Part shown: piece after piece, positions 46,716-56,863 of the stretch
How the letters are laid out: each line of letters begins with the position of its first letter
Position numbering within the stretch: position 1 is the first letter of the stretch
Origin: Ephemerocybe angulata
Lineage: Eukaryota; Basidiomycota; Agaricomycetes; Agaricales; Psathyrellaceae
NCBI GenBank assembly: GCA_013368325.1
Contig: JAACJK010000057.1
Location: forward strand, 1,702,592 to 1,766,591
DNA: 64,000 nt
Reading direction: 5' to 3'
Translations under genes and position numbers: made by a program
The notes under the pieces: model-generated
What the model was told of the DNA's origin: nothing
Database searches by the model: none
The model's input: the letters and a program-made list of their open reading frames with translations, nothing else

Positions 46716-48526
46716 TCAGTTGAAATCCATGACTTGAGTCGGCGTGCCATCCTGGTTTTTGAACAACCAGAAGGGCCCTAGAAGAACCTCAGTACATCAT
46801 CGATCTTACAGATACGGTGTTATGCATACCAACAGGGTCGCTCTGGTCATGTGAAGTCGTCGTCCAGACCCCAATAACCCCCACTGCACTCCCTACGTCG
46901 CCAATTTGGACTCCACTCGAGCTGCAAGAAGGAGAATGTCACCAAATAACCGCAACGAAGATTATTCAAACGCACCTCCACTGCGGCGAGTTGTCATAAA
47001 TTGACTCCTTTGAAATGTCAGCACCTGGATTAGAACGGCGGACCATGAACAGGACACAGACTCTTACGAATCGCCACCTGATACTCCCATCCTCCTCCTC
47101 ATACACACAGCCCTTGATAATGGAAGCCGCTGCGCCGTCCGATCCCCTGGAGGTACCTTTGAAGTAGAGCGGAGGACGATGCGGATTTGCTGAGTATTTG
47201 CGATGTAGAACGAACCCTATCCCATTCAAAATAGAGCGATCCACGATCTTGAGCTTGACTTCGAGTAAACGAGTGGCTTCTCTAAAGGTTGATTCGGCGA
47301 AGAAGCCTTCGTCTAACGGGCCATCGTCTTCTGCGTACTGCTTACTGGTCAGCTCTGATCTGATCCATATGGTGTGAAAAGACGATGTACAGGTACATTG
47401 AACGCTAGGTTGGTACATATTAGTATTCAGTCTCGACTTAGATGTATATGTGTGAGGACTCACAGAATAGGTCCCTGCAAAAGGAACATAAATGTGTCAG
47501 CTCCTCTCACTCACTTCCGTGAAAACCTATAGTGAATACAAACCGATAATCCATGAAACAAACATATCGACTCCAGACACCTTGCAAAATAATTAGCTAG
47601 GCCAGATTGCATCGTAGCCGGCGTACTTTCATACCTTCCACGCCAGCCCAATCCTCCTGAGAGTAGTCCCCACCACTCGAGTGTGGCCGGAAAGCCTCTG
47701 TGCCAATTCTCGGGCGAGGCATGTTCGTGATAGGAGGGTCACATAGATTCATCCAAACGACATTCATCAAATACTCAACGTGGACCCAATTGACGTGATT
47801 ATCGGGAGTGAAAGGGCCCCAGTGTGTCCTGGCGGTGTAGTTCCTCAGGTCATACACGAAGCACCGGCTGCGGTTCCGTTTGGCGACGAAAAAGGAATAG
47901 TCCTCTTTGCTAAGGGCGAGGTCGGGGTTGGTACCGGACTGCTTGAAGGAGGAAAGGACGCTGCAGCGGAGACGTGCCCTGATCCCTTCGACCTCGCTGA
48001 ATGCCCCGGGTTTGGGAGTGGAGAGGGAAGGATCGGGCTCTGATGTGAGCAAGGCCGACTCTTCATCGAGTGTCCTCTCGAGCCAATCCGCGTTGAGTGA
48101 AGGCTGCACTTCACCATCCTCCGTGCGACTAGTTATAGGTAGTTGAGTAAGAACTCTTTGGAAGACGAGGAGTGTATTCTTCTCCTCTTCAACTGTTCGG
48201 GGGCCCTTGGACGCAGCCCGTTCCGCATTGACCAAGTCGGTGAGCCGGTTCCTGTAGTTCAGGCCGTCCACCTCGTCCCCTGACACTGGTTTAACCTTGG
48301 ACGACACGCCTGCATCCAATCGTTGAGATGCCACTATTTCTGGATGGTCGAAGGGGTAGGCAAGGTAGAGCTGGCGCCAGAGGTACTGGTCCGTAGTCAG
48401 ATAGATAAGATTATATGCTTCGCGACATGTCTGTGAGAACCCAGCGACGTCTCGAGGGTGACAGTGAGTGAGTACGCGCTGTAGAAGCTCCATGGGTAGG
48501 TCTATGAGGGTTGAAGAGCTCGCCAT
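46716..48526 (-). CDS. F-box protein
   Basis: Substrate-recognition subunit of an SCF ubiquitin ligase, by its F-box at residues 8-50 (LIDLPMELLQRVLTHCHPRD, VAGFSQTCREAYNLIYLTTD, QYLWRQLYLAYPF). The rest is a basidiomycete-type body without WD40 or leucine-rich repeats: YTARTHWGPFTPDNHVNWVH, VEYLMNVVWMNLCDP, RIGTEAFRPHSSGGDYSQED, then VSGVDMFVSWIIGPYS, FREATRLLEVKLKIVDRS, and an ending GPFWLFKNQDGTPTQVMDFN with stop at 46716. The first exon is long (about 300 residues); the 3' exons are short. The substrate is unknown. Divergent from the prenylcysteine oxidase gene, 197 bp between starts. Confidence 0.87.
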
Positions 48527-48723
48527 GGTCAGTAGGAGGGGCTGGGGCGGACTGGTGAGGGTTGTGGGGAAGTCGAGCCCACTTTAGATGCCGCGGACTC
48601 GCGTGGCCGCCGCCGTGCCGCGTGTGACTGCACGCGTCGATGGCATCAGGGGCTCGGGCCATCCACAGATACCAGAACGCCCACGACAGCGACGACCGCC
48701 TTCTTCACGACTAGCACGCAGAT

Positions 48724-50654
48724 ATGAAGGGCGCAGCGCTCTTGTTCCTCGTTCCAGGGGCCCTGGCCATCCAGCTCCCCTTTGAGATACCCTCGTTCTT
48801 CAAGGCCAAGTCTGCCATTCTCCAGAATGTCATGGAAGAGGTCCCCACCCTCCATTCCCGTGTCGCCATTATTGGAGCGGGTGCCGGGGGTAGCTCTGCT
48901 GCATTTTGGATTGGCAAGGCCAAGGAGCGCTACGGCCTTGATGTGGAGATTGATGTGTATGACAAGGAGAGCTATGTAGGCGGAAGTGGGTCTGCCTTGC
49001 TCCTCTCTATCTGTCAGAAATAGTGCGCGCTAATGCTGGTTCTTGCTCGTCTCAGGGAGCACCACTGTGTACCCGCACAATGACACCAGCTTGCGTCCAA
49101 TAGAGCTGGGAGCTTCCATCTTTGTCAAAGCCAACAAGAATATGTGGAGAGCCAGTGAGGAATTCAACTTGACGCGCCGCACCTTCAAGGATGAGGACTA
49201 TGAGACTGGTATTTGGGACGGAGAGCAGTTTATCCTGACCGTAAGTGTTAAAACTCCACCACCTCTATACTTATAAGCCGCCTAACTTGTCTTAGTTTGG
49301 TGGAAGTTGGTGGGATACCTTGAAGGTCCTCTGGCGCTATGGAATCAATGCACCCCGCAAAACGCAGTCTGCGTAAGTTCAGACCAGTTTGCAACGAGCA
49401 ACATCATAGCTCATGTTCTTTCCCGTCCAGTGTCAACTCCATGATCGACTCGTATCTTGCGCTCTATACCAAGGATACCCCCCGCTGGGACAGGGTCGAG
49501 GATGTGTCAACCGCGCTCGGGTTTGAAAGCCTCGTTGCAAGCACCACGTCAGAATACCTCCTGTCAAAAGGCGTCTCCGCAAACTACATTTCCGAAGTCG
49601 TGGAAGCCGCCACCCGTGTCAACTACGCCCAAGATACCGACGCCATCCACGCCTTGGAAGGCGCCTGCTCTATGGCCGCTGATAATGCCGCAGGAATCGC
49701 CGGAGGCAACTGGCAAGTCTTCGACGAATTCCTCAAGCGATCAGGGGCGAACGTCTATCTGAACACCCCCGTAAGCTTTATTGCGCACCCTTGTAATTAA
49801 TCTGCGAAGTCTGATGCGACAGACCAGGTCACGAGCATCACCCCGAAGGGCCGCAAGTGGACCGTGAAGAGTGCGCGCGGCTCGGAGACGTACAAGGCTG
49901 TGATCCTTGCAGCTCCCTTCCACCAAACGGCTATCCAGGTGCCCCAGGCCATCCAGGAGCAGATCCCGGAGCAGCCATACATCAACCTGCACGTTACCCT
50001 CCTCTCCACGACCGCATCCTCCCCCAACGCATCTTACTTTGGCCTTCCCGAGGGCACCAAGGTCCCTAATTTCGTCCTTACCTCCAGGGCTGGCGCACGC
50101 AAGGGTGGAAAGGAGCCCGAGTTCAATTCTCTGAGCTACCACGGGCCTATCCGCGACGGTGAATGGACGGTCAAGATATTCTCCATGCAAACCGTGACCG
50201 ACGAATGGCTGGAGAAGGTCTTCAGTGGCTCTGTCGGATGGGTTTACCGCAAAGAGGTCCGTACATTCTAGAGATAAGCGAAATTCAGTGAACTGATTCT
50301 CCGTCTCCTCAACTCCAACAGTGGAAAGCCTACCCCAAGCTCCCTCCCACCACCACCTTCCCCCCAGTCAAGCTCGATAACGGATTCTATTACGTCAACT
50401 CTTTCGAGCCGTACGTCGCACCTCCTTATCTTGCGTCTGCATCCGAGCTGACCATCTCAAATAGGTTTATTTCCACAATGGAAACCGAGACCATCTCTTC
50501 CCGAAACGTTGTCGATCTTTTCCTTAACGAGCACTTCCAGACCGGAATTTGCGGCTCGAACATTGCCGCAAGCCCCGAAGCGCCCAACGATACTACTCCG
50601 GCGTCTAAAGCAGTGCCCGAGGATGACTCCCTTATTTACGGTTGGGATTGCTGA
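48724..50654 (+). CDS. Prenylcysteine oxidase (prenylcysteine lyase)
   Basis: FAD-dependent enzyme that degrades farnesyl- or geranylgeranyl-cysteine left from proteolysis of prenylated proteins, releasing cysteine, the aldehyde and peroxide; animal relatives are lysosomal. Signal peptide MKGAALLFLVPGALA. The Rossmann FAD motif is VAIIGAGAGGSSAAFWIGKA with VEIDVYDKESYVGG. Family motifs: LGASIFVKANKNMW, WDGEQFILT, SWWDTLKVLWRYG, SEVVEAATRVNYAQ, ALEGACSMAADNAAGIAGGN, VILAAPFHQTAIQVP, and the C-terminal VNSFEPFISTMETETISSRN with FLNEHF. Ends YGWDC; the last residue is a Cys but not in a CaaX box. Six or seven introns, all in frame. Vacuolar location is inferred from the signal peptide. Confidence 0.93.
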
Positions 50655-50881
50655 ATGCCGGATATATTTCCCAATCTAAATATGCTGTAACTACAAAATA
50701 CACTAGAGTAATGATAACGAAGACAAACCCCAAGAAAGCGAGCAAACAAAAGTACAACACTGATGATTAAATCATGTAAAAGCGAGAACGAACGGAGGGC
50801 CTGCGAGGAGGAAGGCCATGGTATTTTGGTTGTGGTGATGATATTTTTTAATAAGATATGGGCGCTAATGCCGGGTTCCGG

Positions 50882-52664
50882 TTATGTGTGTGCTGTTCCG
50901 TTGCCGTTAGTGTGCTGTTCCGGCTTTTCACTGATAGGGTTGAGTTTAGGCTGTTCGTGGGGGCTACCGAGATCGTTGTCGTTCACTCCATGTCGATCAC
51001 CACCCGCGACGAAGTCAAACTTTCCTGTCGCGGAGGTCGTTCCGAACTGATCGTGGACTTCACGACGGAGCTCAATATAGTCACTGGCGAATTCACCAAT
51101 CTAGAAGCAGACGGTTAGTGTTGGATAGAGTGGGACTACGAAGAAGAACGCACATCGGTCTCATCAATACCGAGGATCTCTCCTTCTGGTGAGGCACGGA
51201 GCTTGAGTCCAGGTATCATGTCGACGCCCTTGGCGAGGAGGGCAGTCACGACAAAAGTATATGCACAGGTGGCCGCGACATAGGCAACCTGCTTGTAGAG
51301 TGCCTTCCAATTATGGTCGACCCAGCCAGCTTCGACGCCAATGTTGACGTCGTCGAGAGCGATGATAGTAGTTGACGCAAAGAAGGCATTCATGATCAGG
51401 CCAACAATTCCGCCGACAGCATGCTCAGCGAAGAGATCGAGGGCGTCATCAATGCGGATGAGGAATTTCACTTGGGGAATGCATCAGCACACTGGATCCG
51501 AGGTGAAGGGAAGCGCAACGTACCTTTGGTGGCAAAGTTACAAATCGCACCAGCGAGGATACCAGTCACAATGGAGCCCCAGGGGTGGATGTAGCCAGAT
51601 GAGGGGGTTGCAGCGACAAGACCTGCGATAGACCCAGAGCACAGGCCGACCATACTCCAGCGGCGTTCATATCTGAAATCGAGAGCGCACCAGACAAGAC
51701 CTGCCATGGCCCCCGCTATCATCGTGTTCCAAATAGCAACAATGCCTCGAATGTTGGCACCGAATGAACTTCCACCGTTGAAACCAATCCATCCGAACCA
51801 CAACATGGCGGCTAGAGGAAAGTACGGTCAGTGTGAGAGGACAAAAAGCAAGCCAGGGGGCACGCACTTCCGAGATAGACGATTCCAACGTTGTGAGGTC
51901 GGAAGTTGATGAGCTGACGTTCGCCACGGCGTCCCAGGACCCAAGAGAATGCAAGACCACCGACGCCACTGCCAATCTCGACGGGACCTCCTCCTGGAAT
52001 CGGAGTTAGCAAGTAAGCCCGGGGAAGAACGGCACGACGAACCTGCAAAGTCCATGACGCCCCACTTGAATGCCCATCCATTGACGGACCAGATCCAGCA
52101 GGCCAAGGGGCAGTAGACAAGGGTCATCCAGAGGAAGATGAAGACCATGCCCGGAAGCACACGACCACGCTCCGCCAGTCCGCCCATCAGGATCGCCGCC
52201 GTCACGCAAGCGAACTCCATCTGGAAGAAACTGTAGAGGATGTCGGGGATGAGGGGGCTTCCTGGAGAGGGCCCTGCGAGGACATTGCGGAGGCCTATGT
52301 GACTGAGGTTGCCGATGAAACCGTTGGTCGCTGTTGTGGAGAAGGCGAGAGAGTAGCCCCAAAAGTACCACTGGAAGACGACGACGCCGTTGGACGCGGC
52401 GACTGCCCAGATCAACGAGACTGCCGGGAGCAATTCAGCACTGCGCCAAGAGGGCTGAGGACGGGGAGGACGTACGGGCGTTCTTTCGTCGTGAAAGGCC
52501 CGAGTAGAGAAAGGCGAGGCCGGGGACCATGAAAAAAACCATGGCGCCGGCGACTATGATGAAGGCGAGGTCGCCCCGGTCGTAGGCATTTCTGAGACAG
52601 GTGTGAGCTGGGCTGGGGACAGGAGAGAAGACACTCACAGTCGGGCGGGGGAGGATTCAGACAT
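50882..52664 (-). CDS. Ammonium transporter, Amt/Mep family (Glu/His type)
   Basis: Eleven-helix plasma-membrane ammonium transporter. Start at 52664 (MSESSPARLNAYDRGDLAFI). Helices include GAMVFFMVPGLAFLYSGLSR, ALSLIWAVAASNGVVVFQWY, MEFACVTAAILMGGLAERGR, and a pore segment GGGPVEIGSGVGGLAFSWVL. There the first of the family's twin histidines is a Glu (GAG at 51977-51979). The second His is kept in DLFAEHAVGGIVG. This Glu/His pair is the arrangement of yeast Mep1/Mep3, not of the sensor Mep2. WFGWIGFNGGSSFGAN and SGYIHPWGSIVTGILAGAIC are intact. The C-terminal cytosolic domain (LKLRASPEGEILGIDETDVG, EFASDYIELRREV) is followed by a hydrophilic tail ending NGNGTAHT. Five or six introns. Confidence 0.93.
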
Positions 52665-52855
52665 GAGTGCTCCCGGGACGTAGTAGGGAGAAGGAAGGGG
52701 CGTTAGAAATATAGTCCGGGCTGCTGAAAATATATACTAAATACTGATGCGCAAGGCATAACCGTTATCTTTGCGGGGTCGAGCATGTGACGTCAAACAG
52801 AGATAAGGATGAAATTTTGACGGAGCGCAGCGATCCAAATGCGGTGGCGCTGGAG

Positions 52856-53737
52856 ATGTCAATTCGAGGATTGACGCCCTTATCAGCCTTCACAAACGAT
52901 AAGACTTCTTCACAGACTCGGCCGACCCACTTTCCGCGAAATATCCGTTTCACAGCCACCATGCCTTTGCCTCCCATTTTCTACCACGCATTCCGTCCGC
53001 CTCTCCCCTATCGGCCCACATGGCTCCTCCAGGAATCTCTCCACCGCATCCAGCTCGACGCCCGCAGATCTGCCAACCACAATGATCTCCTCCTCCTCCT
53101 CGAGCACCGTCCCGTCTACACCGCAGGTCGCCGCCAGACCGAACACGAGCTCGACGACGACCGCCAGCGCCTCACAGCGATCGGCGCAGACTTCGTGTCT
53201 GCCTCGCGTGGCGGCCAGCTGACCTACCATGGCCCCGGCCAGATCGTCGGCTACCCCCTTCTCGACCTCTCGCGGCACTCCCCAGTCATGGGTGCCCGCG
53301 ACTACGTGTGCCGTATGCAGAAGACCCTCGAGCTCCATCTCAAGGAAGCCCACGGACTCGACCTCGCGCCCTCCGAGCACACGGGAGTCTTTCTCGATCC
53401 TCGGACAAAGATTGCCAGCATAGGCGTACAGGTCCGCCACCGCCTCACATCCCACGGCTTCGCCTTGAACGTCACCCACGAGCCGCGTCCCTGGTTCGAC
53501 GAGGTCGTCGCGTGCGGCCTCGACGGCGTCAAGGCGGGGAGCATACAGAGCGCAACGGGCAAGCCTGTCACCGTCCAGGGCGAGATTCCCGGTCTGGTCG
53601 AACGCTTCGGCCGCTTGTACGGCCGGGACATGGTCCGGCTCGACCTTTCGCAGCGCAATCCATCAACCGACGCGATTCTTGCCCTGGAACAGGAGGCGGC
53701 GGAGATGGGTCCTTGGGCCAAGGCACCCCGTAAATAG
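52856..53737 (+). CDS. LIP2: Octanoyl/lipoyl-protein transferase, mitochondrial (LipB-type)
   Basis: Transfers octanoyl from acyl carrier protein to lipoate-dependent enzymes (glycine cleavage H protein, pyruvate and 2-oxoglutarate dehydrogenases) in mitochondria. A rare single-exon gene here. LipB motifs: LLLLEHRPVYTAGRR, SRGGQLTYHGPGQIVGYPLL, TKIASIGVQVRHRLTSHGFA (catalytic Lys in KIASIG), LNVTHEP, and VVACGLDG with the catalytic Cys. The frame is open upstream, but the first real ATG is at 52856. It adds MSIRGLTPLSAFTNDKTSSQ..., Arg/Ser/Thr-rich and largely lacking acids, suitable as a presequence. The alternative start at 52961 (MPLPPIFYHAFRPP) would lack it. Divergent from the ammonium transporter, 191 bp apart. 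Confidence 0.92.
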   Translation: MSIRGLTPLSAFTNDKTSSQTRPTHFPRNIRFTATMPLPPIFYHAFRPPLPYRPTWLLQESLHRIQLDARRSANHNDLLLLLEHRPVYTAGRRQTEHELDDDRQRLTAIGADFVSASRGGQLTYHGPGQIVGYPLLDLSRHSPVMGARDYVCRMQKTLELHLKEAHGLDLAPSEHTGVFLDPRTKIASIGVQVRHRLTSHGFALNVTHEPRPWFDEVVACGLDGVKAGSIQSATGKPVTVQGEIPGLVERFGRLYGRDMVRLDLSQRNPSTDAILALEQEAAEMGPWAKAPRK

Positions 53738-53860
53738 CTGTCTACTACCCTTAGCCTTCATGTACCCTGCCAAACTTGCTATGATCATTGATACCCATCC
53801 CAACTATGTCATCCCTGTTGCCCCAGTGCTGGTCATCCCCCAACCACCACTACCACCACC

Positions 53861-54517
53861 ATGCGCATCCTCATACTCGGAGCCACAGGTCCTTCCGGGA
53901 TCCTCCTGATTCGCGAAACGCTGGCGACATATAAGCAGTGCGCGGTCATCATCTACGCACGCTCGCCAGAGAAGCTGCCAGAGGACCTCTCCTCAAATGA
54001 GAGCCTCGTCATCATCAAGGGCACGCTCACCGATGCAGATGCTCTCGAAAGGGCCGTCGAAGGCGTCGACGTCGTCCTCTCCGCACTCGGGCCCCTGGCC
54101 AACCACCCCGCGGGGACCCCCCTCGCCAAGGGATATGAGCTCCTTATCGACCTCATGAAGAAGCAGGGCGTGAAGCGCATCGTGCTCCTCGGCACCGCCT
54201 CCATCCACGACCCCAACGACAAATTCAGCGTCGTCTACAGAGCACTCATCCTGGGGGTGGCGACGCTCGCCCCAAAAGCTTATGCTGACATCGTCGCAGT
54301 AGGCGAAGTCTTCCGGACACAGGGCGACGACCTCGACTGGACGATTGCTCGCGTTCCCGTTCTGACAAACGGCGAGTCGAGAGAGACGGTGGTTGGGTAC
54401 GTTGGGGATGGAAAGGTTGGGACCAGGCTGTCGCGGAAAGGCTTTGCGGCTTTCGTCCTGGGAGAGGTGGAGAAACGAGAGTGGGTGAAGCAGCGCCCTT
54501 TGCTATCTTCAATCTAG
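53861..54517 (+). CDS. NAD(P)-binding Rossmann-fold protein (atypical SDR/NmrA-like)
   Basis: Single-exon protein of 218 residues with an N-terminal dinucleotide motif MRILILGATGPSGILLIRET. It continues VIIYARSPEKLPEDLSS, LVIIKGTLTDADALERAVEG, VDVVLSALGP, VKRIVLLGTASIHDPNDKF, and DLDWTIARVPVLTNG, the pattern of atypical short-chain dehydrogenases and NmrA-like sensors. The YxxxK catalytic pair is not evident, so it may bind cofactor for sensing or act as a small reductase. The position 123 bp after LIP2 on the same strand suggests no more than adjacency. Start at 53861, with an upstream sequence rich in CCA. Confidence 0.9.
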   Translation: MRILILGATGPSGILLIRETLATYKQCAVIIYARSPEKLPEDLSSNESLVIIKGTLTDADALERAVEGVDVVLSALGPLANHPAGTPLAKGYELLIDLMKKQGVKRIVLLGTASIHDPNDKFSVVYRALILGVATLAPKAYADIVAVGEVFRTQGDDLDWTIARVPVLTNGESRETVVGYVGDGKVGTRLSRKGFAAFVLGEVEKREWVKQRPLLSSI

Positions 54518-54585
54518 ATCGGAATGATGAACCGTAACACATGATAGCAGTACATATGCACACATCCTCTACTGTCACATATAGT

Positions 54586-55825
54586 CTAAATCACAGTCGC
54601 CGCCTTCACAAGGTCCTCCCACTTGAATTCCTCCGGCCTTTCGTGGAAAGTTTTGAGGACGGTCGTAGCAGTGCTTTCAGCATCCCCCTCCTTATTCCAG
54701 AGATAGAAGCGCTGGAGCATCATGATGAGCACCTGGGTATCCTCCTGGCTCAGAAGGAACCGGTCGGCAGTCCCTGGGTTCGCGCTCGCAGCAGACGGTG
54801 TAATCTCTCCCCGCATGAGCACGGTATTATGCGTCGTCGCAAGGTCGGTGTAGAACGTCGTGATGAGGTACGGCGTCGCGAAGCTCTGTCGTTGCTTGTA
54901 CTCCTGTAGCGGGGTAAAAAGGATGGTGGCCAGCGGAGGGTTCGTAGAGTTCTTTGCGGAGGGGATGTCGAAAGGGTTGTTGGGGTCCGTCGCCCTCGGC
55001 ACGGGGGGCTTCTCATGGAATAGCCATTGCATAAAGTAGAACTCATATGCGGTGTCCGACTCGCCTTCCTTCAGCGGTTCGGCGGAAGCGGGACGTGGGC
55101 GGGAAAGAGGGACGACGAAGGCGGAGTATTGTTGTGCTACGCTCTCCATGCGCTTGTACAGGTCCAACGGCACGCTGGCGCAGACAGCACCGCGCCCGGT
55201 TCCGCCTGAGGCCTTTGCGTGATAGACCGTCCATAGCGAGGCAATCTGCTCCGCGGTGTGGGGCTTTTCGAAAATACGTTCCAAGTTCAAGATTGAAGAT
55301 AGAGGCTAGAGGTGGATATGTTAGCGAATGTCAACTTGAGGCGGGATGGGTACGCACCTTAACAGGGGAACTGTCCTTCCGCTCCTTCGTCACAGCCTTG
55401 GGAGTACGCTCAACAGGCTTCTCCGAGGACGCAGTAGATGTAGATGATGAAGGCGCAGTCTCGGCCTCAGCCTGGATCTGCCTAATAGGCAGCGTCGCCT
55501 CCAACGCTTCCCTCTCTTCCTGCTTCTTCTTTGCAGCCTCCTCCTTCGCCTTCGCTGCGAGTTCTTCCAGTGTCAGTCCAGCTCTACCGATAGACGAAGA
55601 TGGTGGTTTATCTGTAAGAACAGTCACGCTTTGGGTTTGAAAGTATGGTAATATGCCTCACTCTTTCGCCCGTTGCTTCAGCTTCTCGACGTATTTTGGG
55701 TCGATGCTACTTGTTTGGAGCGTGCGGACGGTGGCCGCGACCTTCCAAGTGGACCTAAGCCCTGGGGACTGCACTGGTGTCCTCAAGGATGTGAGACGGG
55801 CACTTCGGAGGAGATGGCGGTGCAT
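54586..55825 (-). CDS. ATP11: Mitochondrial F1-ATPase assembly chaperone Atp11
   Basis: Atp11/ATPAF1 binds the free beta subunit of F1 during ATP synthase assembly in the mitochondrial matrix. The start at 55825 gives a presequence (MHRHLLRSARLTSLRTPVQS, many Arg, no acids), then IDPKYVEKLKQRAKDKPPSS. A Lys/Glu/Ala-rich coiled region follows (LTLEELAAKAKEEAAKKKQE) and a Ser/Thr linker. The conserved domain runs PLSSILNLERIFEKPHTAEQ, IASLWTVYHAKASGGTGRGA, YEFYFMQWLFHEKPP, LATILFTPLQEYKQRQSFAT, PYLITTFYTDLATTHNTVLM and RGEITP, to LLSQEDTQVLIMMLQRFYLW and the end KAATVI at 54586. Three exons with clean junctions. Length and domain order fit the family. Confidence 0.93.
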
Positions 55826-56081
55826 GGTGGACGAGCGGTAGACGGAGAAGAGGTGAGCTGGAAATTTCGTCGTCGTCCGTCAACGCGCGAAACCGCGATC
55901 TGATGGCAGTGATCCGGACGGAATCCTTGCTTTGGCTTCCGCCCGACGACGACCACTGCACGACAAGGCTATGGTGTAAATGAGGGATGTTCGGTGTGCG
56001 TAATGCTACATAGGTTTAAAAGTCCTGAAGGCATGATGATACAACTTAAAGAAATGGGAATCTAGGGGTAACCAGCAGCGT

Positions 56082-56663
56082 CTACTTCCTCACTTCATTC
56101 ACAAAATCGTCCTTCGCCTCTCGTGCACCCGTTGCAGCCTGGTTCATCTTCTGCTTTCCGATTGTAGAGGCCTTGCCTGCTTCTGAGGCTGCTTCACCGG
56201 CCTTCTCTTTGCCGTGCTGCGTCGCCTCGTTCACTTTCTGCTTTCCAGCTGCTGAAGCTTTGCTTGCTTCTGATGCTGCGTCGTTGAGGGTCTCGCGACC
56301 TGATGCCTGAGCACGGTGGGCAGTTTGCTTCGCAGACTCGGTCGCTGAGCCTATATAGCAGTTAGGGGGAAGACCTTATGCTGAATGCAGGGTGAGATCT
56401 AACCGAGTGTGCTCTTTGCAGCTTCTGCCAACTCCTCTCCCTTGTCAATCGCCGAAGCCATCTTCTTTCCCAGTTTCAAATTAACCTGAAGCCGACCCAG
56501 TGATTAATATGCAGTTCCCCCGATATTGGAGCTCACTCACGTCTTGCGCGACATCCTTTACAGTGTCCTTCACTGTCTTCGCGGCGATGGGGGTAACGTG
56601 GAACTGCCTGCGTGCGCCGCAGAAAGCGGAGGCGCGGGTGGATTGAGCTGCGAGTCTGAACAT
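56082..56663 (-). CDS. Small mitochondrial LEA-like/amphipathic repeat protein
   Basis: Short protein of about 140 residues. The N-terminus MFRLAAQSTRASAFCGARRQ then FHVTPIAAK is a strong mitochondrial presequence. The remainder is hydrophilic and Ala/Lys/Glu-rich, with no Trp and almost no aromatics. It contains two back-to-back copies of a unit of about 29 residues: the first reads AASEASKASAAGKQKVNEAT, the second AASEAGKASTIGKQKMNQAA. Such 11-mer-like amphipathic repeats mark group 3 late-embryogenesis-abundant proteins, which shield membranes during drying or freezing; that role is inference. Start at 56663, stop at 56082-56084, three exons. Divergent from an unclear gene 200 bp away. Confidence 0.8.
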
Positions 56664-56863
56664 GATTGGTGGTAGATGAATGTCTCTCCCAGCCCGCAGC
56701 CTGCGACGCTATTTGTACCACGCAGGACGCTTCGGAATGACGTTGCGCGTCTCCAAGCGCTGGAGCGCGAGTGACGTCACTGGCCAATGCGCGCCTAGCA
56801 GTCGGATTGTGAACGCGTCCTGGGCTACTCCTATTCTCAAGGGATATCTAAAGGAGACACACA

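Noticed and set aside
52787..52855. Longer LIP2 reading frame
   Set aside because: The frame starts with GTG, not ATG; the nearest upstream ATG at 52785 is followed at once by a stop.
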